Of a stretch of DNA of 17,458 nt, positions 12,237-17,458 are shown piece by piece (position 1 is the stretch's first letter; each line of letters begins with the position of its first letter). The DNA is taken from NCBI GenBank assembly GCA_015520115.1, contig WAQS01000196.1, forward strand, positions 1 to 17,458, given 5' to 3'. This DNA is from Ferroglobus sp. (GTDB taxonomy: Archaea; Halobacteriota; Archaeoglobi; Archaeoglobales; Archaeoglobaceae). Under the pieces are notes generated by a model. The model worked only from the letters and a program-made list of their open reading frames with translations. It was not told where the DNA came from and did not search any database. A program made the translations under genes and the position numbers.

Positions 12237-12594
12237 AGAATGAAACACCTCTGTAAGTTGTGAGCTTGCCACCTTCGATTATTTCGCTCTTGAGGGGAAC
12301 TATTATCGCATCGCACCCAATTTTTTCCGCGAGCTTTATTATGCTTTCTTGAATCTCGTAAGGGGGACGAATCGAGTAGATCAAACTTGCTCCCTCGTAA
12401 ATTTCCATTCTCGGATTTAAAACGTCGTCTTTTACAGTCTCTTCCCTTTTCGGGGAGATGTCTACCGTTATAACTTTGAAACCCCTCCGCTTTAAATATT
12501 CAGCTACTTCATAATAGCTACCCACTCCGACCTCCACGATCTTCCCGCTGTAGTTGTTGGCTATGTATTCGCCAAGAACTTTAAATTTCGTCAC
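12220..12594 (-). CDS. UPF0146 family protein
   Basis: This 124-residue protein matches the euryarchaeal UPF0146 family, of unknown function. The glycine-rich segment IVEVGVGSYYEVAEYL and VITVDISP look like motifs I and II of a SAM-dependent methyltransferase Rossmann fold, while the rest is too short for a full methyltransferase. Further on GASLIYSIRPPYEIQ and DAIIVPLKSE are family hallmarks. The start is GTG at 12594 without a ribosome site and with a TATA-like element about 25 nt upstream, so the operon mRNA is probably leaderless. It is the first gene of the run ending with kptA. Confidence 0.82.
   Translation of the reverse strand: MTKFKVLGEYIANNYSGKIVEVGVGSYYEVAEYLKRRGFKVITVDISPKREETVKDDVLNPRMEIYEGASLIYSIRPPYEIQESIIKLAEKIGCDAIIVPLKSEIIEGGKLTTYRGVSFYVFRR
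12579..12587 (+). promoter_or_regulatory. TATA-like element of the acetyltransferase gene
   Basis: CTTTAAATT on the plus strand is centred about 27 nt before the ATG at 12610, giving a leaderless mRNA. It lies inside the first codons of the divergent UPF0146 gene. Confidence 0.45.
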
Positions 12595-12609
12595 AATTGT
12601 ATTTTTTCG

Positions 12610-13041
12610 ATGTTCAAAATAAGAGACTTTAGGGCGTCTGATTCGAGCGACATAATTGACATAGATAGGGAAGCTTTCAACTCCCTAAATCCCTCTTACG
12701 ATTTATTCATCTACCTCGCTTACGGAAGCGATATTATCGTTGCCGAGAAGAACGGCAGAGTTATAGGATACGTCGTCCTTATGGATTTGGGCGAGTGTGC
12801 GAAGATAATGTCCATAGCCGTTAAATCCGATTACAGGGGGAAGGGGATAGGTAAAGCGTTGCTTGAGGAGGCTATAAAGAGGTGCAGAAAGAGGAAAAAG
12901 AAAATGATAACTCTCGAAGTTAGAATTTCAAATTTGCAAGCTCAGGAATTGTATAAAAAATATGGGTTTGAAATCGTTGGAAAACTTGAAAAATACTACA
13001 GCGATGGGGAAGATGCTTACCTAATGCAGCTCAAACTTTGA
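12610..13041 (+). CDS. GNAT acetyltransferase, RimI-like
   Basis: This 143-residue GNAT-fold protein is similar in layout to RimI/archaeal N-terminal protein acetyltransferases. The acetyl-CoA binding motif is clear: IMSIAVKSDYRGKGIGKALL, with RGKGIG at 76-81. ITLEVRISNLQAQELYKKYGF is the strongly conserved second half of RimI-type enzymes, with the N..A...Y..GF pattern. It would transfer acetyl from acetyl-CoA to a protein N-terminus or a small amine; the substrate is not readable. The start lies only 15 bp from the divergent UPF0146 start, and its 3' end overlaps the convergent UPF0058 gene by 21 bp. Confidence 0.88.
   Translation: MFKIRDFRASDSSDIIDIDREAFNSLNPSYDLFIYLAYGSDIIVAEKNGRVIGYVVLMDLGECAKIMSIAVKSDYRGKGIGKALLEEAIKRCRKRKKKMITLEVRISNLQAQELYKKYGFEIVGKLEKYYSDGEDAYLMQLKL
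12616..12623 (-). promoter_or_regulatory. TATA-like element of the UPF0146-kptA operon
   Basis: CTTATTTT on the minus strand is centred about 25 nt before the GTG at 12594 and lies inside the first codons of the divergent acetyltransferase gene. No ribosome site is present before the GTG. Confidence 0.4.
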
Positions 13042-13290
13042 AAGCGCTTCTCTAACCTTTGGATCGTCGAGAATACTTTCGAGCCTTCTTTCTTTAAAAA
13101 TCTCGGTAATTGCTTTACACAGGGTAAAAATAGCCTTCTGATGGTCAGATTTGCTTTTGTGGATGTGTACGGGCTGTACTCCAAGTTTTTCGTATTCTTT
13201 GAAATAGCCGTTTGCTATGCCCGCCTCTTCGAAAAACCTTTTAACATGGAACAGCGTTAAATGCAACATAACAAGCTCTTCCTTGTGCAT
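13021..13290 (-). CDS. UPF0058 family protein
   Basis: This 89-residue, mostly helical euryarchaeal protein belongs to the UPF0058 family, whose function is unknown. The N-terminus MHKEELVMLHLTLFHVKRFFE and the central GVQPVHIHKSKSDHQKAIF are the conserved stretches; the latter has several His that could bind metal, although this is only a guess. The ATG is preceded by a GGTGGTGCGGA ribosome-site region. It converges on the acetyltransferase with a 21-bp overlap and is divergent from the HTH regulator at 13416. Confidence 0.82.
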   Translation of the reverse strand: MHKEELVMLHLTLFHVKRFFEEAGIANGYFKEYEKLGVQPVHIHKSKSDHQKAIFTLCKAITEIFKERRLESILDDPKVREALSKFELH

Positions 13291-13361
13291 TCCGCACCAC
13301 CTACGTCATGATTATCGATTATTCTTTTAAAAAAGTTGTTGGGGTTTTGATAGTGGGTCAC

Positions 13362-13375
13362 TTGTATGCATACAA
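13362..13375. promoter_or_regulatory. Perfect 14-bp palindrome upstream of the HTH regulator
   Basis: TTGTATGCATACAA reads the same on both strands. It ends about 9 bp before the TATA element (13384-13394) of the regulator gene, a natural operator position for auto-regulation. A related half site (TGCAAAT) follows. It could also serve the divergent UPF0058 gene. Confidence 0.5.
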
Positions 13376-13383
13376 ATGCAAAT

Positions 13384-13394
13384 CTTTTTATTTT
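13384..13394 (+). promoter_or_regulatory. TATA box of the HTH regulator gene
   Basis: CTTTTTATTTT is centred about 27 nt before the ATG at 13416. This supports that ATG, rather than the upstream in-frame ATG at 13308, as the true start with a leaderless mRNA. Confidence 0.55.
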
Positions 13395-13415
13395 CTTCTT
13401 TCAAGTGGAATAGGA

Positions 13416-14183
13416 ATGAAAGTGCTTCTGAGTAGAAAAGATACCGTGAAGTTCCTAATTCTTTCAGAGCTGATGAAGAGGAAGGACAGCAGTCAGAGAG
13501 ATATAGCGAAGAAGCTCGGAATAACACCTCAAGCTGTTTCGGAACATTTCAAAGAGCTGATAAACGAGGGATTGGTTAAAGCGGTCCATCGAGGGTATTA
13601 CGAGGTGACGGAGAGGGGGAAGGAGTGGTTGAGAGAAAACCTCTTCGACTTGCACTCATTTGCTGAAGACCTCATTAAGAAGATTTACTCCGACCAAGTC
13701 GTGGCTATTGCGGTGGGGAAAATTGAGGAGGGAGATAGCGTAAAGTTCTGGATCGAAGATGGTTACATATACGCGAAGAGGGACGAGGAAGGGAACGGTG
13801 TGGCTTTAATATCCGCTGAAGACGGGGAGGATGTGCTTGTAAAACCCACTTCCGGTTTTGAGCTGCCCAAGGAAAAAGGGGAAATCATAGTTGTAAAAGT
13901 TCCGGACATAGTGGAAGGAGGGAGCAGGAGGGTAAATATAGAGAAGCTTCGGGAGCTCATATGGAGCAGACCTAAGAGCATAGTGGTGAGTGTCGGAATC
14001 GAAGCGCTTGTGACTTCAAGGAAAGCGGGAGTTGAGCCGATCTTCTTTGGGGGTAAAGCCGTTTGCGTTGAAGCGGCTCATATGGGTAGTGGTGTGATCG
14101 TTCTCTGCGTGGAGAACATGCTCGATGATTTGCTTAGAACGCTTATCGATGAAGACCTGAAGTTCGATATAAAGGAGCTTTAG
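13416..14183 (+). CDS. HTH transcriptional regulator with C-terminal sensor-like domain
   Basis: This 255-residue archaeal regulator is probably of the COG1497-type group of predicted regulators. An N-terminal winged helix covers about residues 1-70, with the helix-turn-helix SQRDIAKKLGITPQAVSEHF followed by ELINEGLVKAVHRGYYEVTERG. The remaining 180 residues form a domain that I do not recognise by function, with conserved-looking GVALISAEDGEDVLVKP, KVPDIVEGGSRRVN, and EAAHMGSGVIVLCVENM near the end. This may bind a small ligand. An open frame upstream from 13308 is not used, because its first 36 codons overlap the promoter and palindrome. A perfect palindrome upstream suggests auto-regulation. 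No target can be inferred beyond itself. Confidence 0.8.
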   Translation: MKVLLSRKDTVKFLILSELMKRKDSSQRDIAKKLGITPQAVSEHFKELINEGLVKAVHRGYYEVTERGKEWLRENLFDLHSFAEDLIKKIYSDQVVAIAVGKIEEGDSVKFWIEDGYIYAKRDEEGNGVALISAEDGEDVLVKPTSGFELPKEKGEIIVVKVPDIVEGGSRRVNIEKLRELIWSRPKSIVVSVGIEALVTSRKAGVEPIFFGGKAVCVEAAHMGSGVIVLCVENMLDDLLRTLIDEDLKFDIKEL

Positions 14184-14200
14184 AGGGAAAGATTTTAAAA
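14184..14200 (+). promoter_or_regulatory. BRE/TATA promoter of the AAA-mfnE operon
   Basis: AGGGAAAGATTTTAAAA joins a purine-rich BRE to a TTTTAAAA TATA box. The start would fall near 14222, leaving a leader of about 15 nt that holds the Shine-Dalgarno AAGGTGAT (14225-14232). Confidence 0.55.
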
Positions 14201-14236
14201 TCGCTTTGGTAAAGCACTTGGGTTAAGGTGATTCAG

Positions 14237-15463
14237 ATGATTAAGCTGATCGAGGTTCTGCTGACGGCTGAGATTTACAACCGCTTCGAAGAGCTGAAGG
14301 AGGACGACATCCCTAAAGAGCTAAGAAAACTCTTTTACCAGAATGGAGGGATAAGAAGACCTCTCGTGGTTAAATACGACATGTTGAAAAAGTTCGGTAA
14401 CGCTGAGGAGGTAAAGAAGCTCCCCTTCGTCGACTTCAACAACTTCAACAAGCAGTTCAAGATAACCTCCCTTGACCTTGCTGCAAAGTGGTTTGTAAAG
14501 AACGGAATCGATTTAATTAGGAAGAATCCCGTATTGGCTTACTATTTCCAGAACTTCGATTCGGTTGGAGTTTCGTATGAGGACGTGAAGAGGGAAGTTG
14601 AGCCGGTCTATTCCGATAGGGAGTGGGTTAGGCTAAAGATCGAGGAACTCTCTAAAGACGAAAGCTACGCTGAGATGCTCACCCTCGTGAGAATATTTTC
14701 TCCAGAAGAGATAAACGTCGATTTCAGTGATGTAGCTCTCGAAGAGGAGCAGTTACTTGAAGTTAAGAAAATAGAGATCGCTATAAAGGAGAGGGATTAC
14801 CTCAGGAGAATTGGCTTAACCGACATAGGCAAACTCCTCTTCGTCGGACCGCCGGGAACGGGAAAAACGACAACTGCAAGGGCTTTGAGCAAAAAGTTGA
14901 TGCTACCGTTGGTGGAGGTTAGGCTTTCGATGATAACGAGTCAGTATCTCGGAGAGACTTCGAAGAACATCGAGAAAGTTTTTGAAATAGCTAAGAAGCT
15001 GAGCCCTTGCATTCTGTTCATAGATGAATTCGATTACGTTGCAAAAACCAGAACGAGCGACGAGCATGCAGCTGTAAAGAGGGCTGTTAACACTCTCCTT
15101 AAATCAATAGACGAGATAAACCTCGTTGAGCACGGAGTTTTGTTAATAGCTGCTACAAACCATCCGAGCTTGCTCGATGCGGCAGTGTGGAGGAGGTTCG
15201 ACAAAATTGTCGAATTTCCGGAGCCTTCGGAGAGGGTGAGGAGAAGGTTATTCGAAATGATGCTGTCAAAGCTTGACAACAGCTACGACATCGATAAGCT
15301 CGTTGAAGAGACCGAAGGGTTTACCGGAGCGGAAATAAAGCTCATTGTGAGGGAAGCTGTTCTCACAGCACTGATTGAAGGTAGAAGGGTTCCCACGATG
15401 GACGACCTAATAAAAGCGATAGAGGAGATGAAGGGCAGGATTAAGCTTAAGAAGTCCTACTGA
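14237..15463 (+). CDS. Single-domain AAA+ ATPase (Cdc48/proteasome-ATPase-like)
   Basis: This 408-residue protein has a helical N-terminal region (about 1-165) that I cannot assign, then one AAA domain. Walker A is GPPGTGKTT (204-212), Walker B is CILFIDEFD (258-266), sensor 1 is ATNHPSLLDAAVW, and arginine-finger residues follow in WRRFDKIVEFPEP. The C-terminal helical lid contains EGFTGAEIKLIVREAV, typical of the Cdc48/FtsH/Rpt group. The ATG at 14237 is chosen over the in-frame GTG at 14228, because AAGGTGAT lies 4-5 nt before the ATG. No protease or TM segment is fused, so it is probably an unfoldase or remodelling ATPase. The substrate is unknown. It is the first gene of the run leading to mfnF-mfnE. 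Confidence 0.85.
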   Translation: MIKLIEVLLTAEIYNRFEELKEDDIPKELRKLFYQNGGIRRPLVVKYDMLKKFGNAEEVKKLPFVDFNNFNKQFKITSLDLAAKWFVKNGIDLIRKNPVLAYYFQNFDSVGVSYEDVKREVEPVYSDREWVRLKIEELSKDESYAEMLTLVRIFSPEEINVDFSDVALEEEQLLEVKKIEIAIKERDYLRRIGLTDIGKLLFVGPPGTGKTTTARALSKKLMLPLVEVRLSMITSQYLGETSKNIEKVFEIAKKLSPCILFIDEFDYVAKTRTSDEHAAVKRAVNTLLKSIDEINLVEHGVLLIAATNHPSLLDAAVWRRFDKIVEFPEPSERVRRRLFEMMLSKLDNSYDIDKLVEETEGFTGAEIKLIVREAVLTALIEGRRVPTMDDLIKAIEEMKGRIKLKKSY

Positions 15464-15465
15464 AA

Positions 15466-16224
15466 ATGAGGATCGTCCTCCTTGGCACCGGCGACTCTCC
15501 CGGAACGCCGGTAATAGGGTGTCACTGCAAAACCTGCGAAGATGCAAGAAAAAACGGCTGGGAAAGAAAGAGGTTTTCGGTTTTGGTTCAAAACGAGGGA
15601 AGGAACATACTCATCGACACATCTCCGGATATGCGTACGCAGCTCTTGAGGATGAATGTGGATAGAGTCGATGCGGTTATATGGACTCACTGCCACTACG
15701 ACCACTTTGCCGGTTTTGGAGATTTTTATAGGGTTCAGAGCAACGTAAACGTTTACACGTCCCCGGAAGTTCACGAAGATATCGGCAGATTCATGTTTTT
15801 CATGAAGTACCGTCCGCTTGAGGTTGAAGCTTACGAACCTTTCAAAATCTTCGGTTTAGAGTTCACTCTTTTTGACGTAACCCATCCTCCTCTAAGAAGA
15901 GCTCACGGGGTTGTGATAAGAAAGGGTGGAATCAAAGTTGTTGTGAGCGGAGACACGAATTCGAACATTCCGCAGAGGTCTATTAAGGAGATGATGAACC
16001 CGGATCTTTTTATCGTTGATGCGATAGCTCCAGCGGGATACAAGCTGAAGAAGCATATGAATGCTTCGGAAGCCTTATCTCTGGCGAAAAAGATAAAAGC
16101 GAAGAAGGTCGTGTTTACTCACATCGGTCATTTTTACCCGCCGAAATCCGATTATCCTCTTGGCTACGATTTTCAAACTTTCAGCTTCGAGGAGCAGGTG
16201 ACCCTCAATGATTATTGGGATTGA
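15466..16224 (+). CDS. Metallo-beta-lactamase-fold phosphodiesterase, PhnP-like
   Basis: This 252-residue MBL-fold hydrolase is of the COG1235/PhnP group. It has the metal motif WTHCHYDHFAG (H75, H77, D79, H80), VTHPP (H140), SGDTN (D163), KKHMNASEA (H197) and VFTHIGH (H219). The N-terminal GCHCKTCEDA (C19, C21, C24) matches the structural zinc site of PhnP. It is predicted to cleave a cyclic phosphodiester or similar, but the substrate here is not known. The ATG lies 2 nt after the AAA stop, and the end overlaps mfnF by 17 nt. A role in a phosphate-containing cofactor route is possible from context only. Confidence 0.85.
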   Translation: MRIVLLGTGDSPGTPVIGCHCKTCEDARKNGWERKRFSVLVQNEGRNILIDTSPDMRTQLLRMNVDRVDAVIWTHCHYDHFAGFGDFYRVQSNVNVYTSPEVHEDIGRFMFFMKYRPLEVEAYEPFKIFGLEFTLFDVTHPPLRRAHGVVIRKGGIKVVVSGDTNSNIPQRSIKEMMNPDLFIVDAIAPAGYKLKKHMNASEALSLAKKIKAKKVVFTHIGHFYPPKSDYPLGYDFQTFSFEEQVTLNDYWD

Positions 16225-17140
16225 TGTTGGAGGAGCGAACTTGAAAATTTGGAGGGGAAAGGCTGAAAGCTATTACTTTCCTTTCTGGAAGAGAAGAGAC
16301 GACTTTCCGGAATTTTTAAGGAGTCTGAAAATTGAGGGGGAGAAGATAGGAGTTGTCATCACCGCTGAGCTGTCTGATGCGTTCAAAAGCAAGGAGGAGG
16401 GTGTGAGGTTTATAGAACGATCGATAGCGGAGAACGTTTCCGGAGATGTTTACTTCCTCAATCTCAACGGCGAATTGAAGAGGCGCGTAGACGATCCTCT
16501 TAATTTCTCGGCTGCAAACTGGGTAGCTTCGGTAAAATACCTCTCAAAAATTTACGAGAACTTTGTTTTTGTCGATCTCGGTTCAACTACTTGTGATGTT
16601 ATCCCTTTCAAGGGAAAAATTCTTGCGGCAAAAACGGATTACGAGAGGCTGAAAAGAGGGGAGTTGCTGTATTTTGGAATGCTCAGAACACCTCTTTGTT
16701 ACCTCCTCTCCTTTAAAGAGATATCCTCAGAGCTTTTTTCTATTTCTGCCGATGCGATGCGAGTTCTCGGCGTTATAAGCGAAGAGGACTACAGCTGCGA
16801 AACTCCGGACGGAAGGGGGAGGAGTGTCAAGGAATGCATGCAGAGAATTTCAAGGCAATTTTGCGCGGATCTCGATGAGATGGGGGAAGAGGAGGTTAGG
16901 AAAATTTCGAGGGAAGTATACGAGGTTATGGTGGCGAAGATCGAAAAAGCGATTTGGGAGAAAATGGAAAGCTACGGAATAGAGAGGGTAATCGGCTGCG
17001 GAATGGGAGAGGTTTTGATAGAAGATGCTGCGAAGAGAGTTGGAGCAGAATACATATCCCTTTCAAAAGAATTCGGGGAAGAAATTTCGAAAATATTTCC
17101 GGCTTTTGCGGTGGCGGAGCTGTTGAGGGATGATAGTTAA
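16208..17140 (+). CDS. mfnF: Methanofuran biosynthesis protein MfnF (hydantoinase/ASKHA-like)
   Basis: MfnF joins tyramine-glutamate to the aminomethylfuran moiety during methanofuran synthesis. The 310 residues match the family: the opening IIGIDVGGANLKIW, YYFPFWKRRDD, the ITAELSDAF segment (51-59), FSAANWVASV (about 100-109), VDLGSTTCDVIPF (about 122-134), and the C-terminal VIGCGMGEVLI. This ASKHA-type phosphate-binding pattern resembles hydantoinase and pantothenate-kinase-like proteins. The ATG has AGGTGA 6-8 nt before it and overlaps the MBL gene. It overlaps mfnE downstream by 11 nt. Methanofuran is the formyl carrier used by Archaeoglobales in the C1 branch. Confidence 0.85.
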   Translation: MIIGIDVGGANLKIWRGKAESYYFPFWKRRDDFPEFLRSLKIEGEKIGVVITAELSDAFKSKEEGVRFIERSIAENVSGDVYFLNLNGELKRRVDDPLNFSAANWVASVKYLSKIYENFVFVDLGSTTCDVIPFKGKILAAKTDYERLKRGELLYFGMLRTPLCYLLSFKEISSELFSISADAMRVLGVISEEDYSCETPDGRGRSVKECMQRISRQFCADLDEMGEEEVRKISREVYEVMVAKIEKAIWEKMESYGIERVIGCGMGEVLIEDAAKRVGAEYISLSKEFGEEISKIFPAFAVAELLRDDS

Positions 17141-17361
17141 AATCGGAGGAAGCGTTTTTAAAAGGGCTAAAGAGGTCGTGGAGGAGGTAAAGTCGACTGG
17201 GAAAGATTGTTTGATAATCCCCGGAGGCTGGGTTTTCGCAGATATAGTCAGGCTCATGGATCTCGATGACGACACGGCACACTGGATGGCTTTAAAGGCT
17301 ATGGATGTCTACGGACTGTATCTATCAAGCTTTGCGGATCTTCTTGAAGTTGACGACTTCG
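17130..17361 (+). CDS. mfnE: Methanofuran biosynthesis kinase MfnE, N-terminal part only
   Basis: MfnE belongs to the amino acid kinase family and phosphorylates the furan alcohol phosphate precursor. The first 77 residues show the family signature: MIVKIGGSVFKRAKEV (phosphate-binding GGS), DCLIIPGGWVFADIV, and DDDTAHWMALKAMDVYGLYL. It overlaps mfnF by 11 nt, and the pairing supports both assignments. The reading frame runs on to 17387, but from about 17362 the sequence is the reverse complement of the preceding stretch, so those last residues and the stop are artefactual. The rest of the real gene is missing. MfnE proteins are normally over 200 residues. Confidence 0.8.
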
Positions 17362-17458
17362 ACTTCAAGAAGATCCGCAAAGCTTGATAGATACAGTCCG
17401 TAGACATCCATAGCCTTTAAAGCCATCCAGTGTGCCGTGTCGTCATCGAGATCCATGA
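17254..17458. repeat. Perfect 97-bp inverted repeat with 11-bp spacer at the window end
   Basis: Positions 17254-17350 are the exact reverse complement of 17362-17458. The spacer is 17351-17361 (TGACGACTTCG). The junction sits at a short natural inverted repeat inside mfnE (CTTGAAGT / ACTTCAAG), which is where template switching is expected. Because it runs to the very last base, it is most likely an assembly or amplification fold-back, not a genomic hairpin. Confidence 0.95.

Noticed and set aside
13308..13415. N-terminal extension of the HTH regulator from the ATG at 13308
   Set aside because: The palindrome and TATA box lie inside it, and the HTH fold starts normally at 13416.
1..17458. 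CRISPR array, insertion sequence, prophage or toxin-antitoxin system
   Set aside because: No regularly spaced repeats, transposase or integrase frames, or paired toxin-antitoxin genes were seen; the window looks like core metabolism.

Overview
This window looks like a chromosomal segment of a thermophilic euryarchaeon, most likely an Archaeoglobales member (Archaeoglobus, Ferroglobus or Geoglobus type). The reasons are: a soluble hydrogenase/heterodisulfide-reductase operon (Hdr/Mvh) next to a membrane hydrogenase operon (Vht); methanofuran biosynthesis genes; the euryarchaeal families UPF0146, UPF0058 and DUF531; and many TATA boxes centred 25-28 nt before a start codon, as expected for leaderless archaeal mRNAs. 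From memory, A. fulgidus has a similar Hdr/Mvh-Vht block. The species cannot be fixed from the sequence alone.

Layout. Positions 1-4972 (minus strand) hold an H2-oxidising, electron-bifurcating module in the order hdrA-hdrC-hdrB-mvhD-mvhG-mvhA, with mvhA cut by the window edge. Positions 5179-9058 (minus) hold vhtG-vhtA-vhtC plus a maturation protease: a Tat-exported group 1 [NiFe] hydrogenase with a cytochrome b anchor. Directly upstream at 9180-9473 lies a small winged-helix regulator. The gap between the two operons (4973-5178) holds divergent promoters and a 23-codon membrane-peptide ORF that has its own TATA box and a T7 tract. A similar 18-bp operator-like motif occurs upstream of both operons.

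Positions 9480-9808 are an AT-rich intergenic region with a GC-rich island (9704-9774). The island has a perfect 9-bp stem, a possible pseudoknot and a promoter-like element, so it is a candidate structured RNA. It is followed by a small secreted orphan protein. Positions 10134-12594 (minus) form a tightly overlapping five-gene operon (UPF0146, HD hydrolase, Mut7-C/PIN nuclease, DUF531, RNA 2'-phosphotransferase KptA) that looks largely RNA-related. It is divergent, by only 15 bp, from a RimI-like acetyltransferase, which converges on UPF0058.

Positions 13416-17458 (plus) hold a two-domain HTH regulator with a perfect palindrome just upstream of its TATA box. A run of AAA ATPase, PhnP-like metallo-beta-lactamase hydrolase, mfnF and mfnE (the last two for methanofuran biosynthesis) follows. 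The last 205 bp are a near-perfect fold-back (97-bp arms, 11-bp spacer) that destroys mfnE. This is most likely a contig-end chimera rather than biology.

Together the hydrogenases suggest H2-dependent energy metabolism. Vht would feed electrons from outside H2 through cytochrome b into the quinone pool. The cytoplasmic Mvh/Hdr complex would couple H2 oxidation to disulfide and ferredoxin reduction. Methanofuran is the one-carbon carrier used in the Archaeoglobus C1 pathway.
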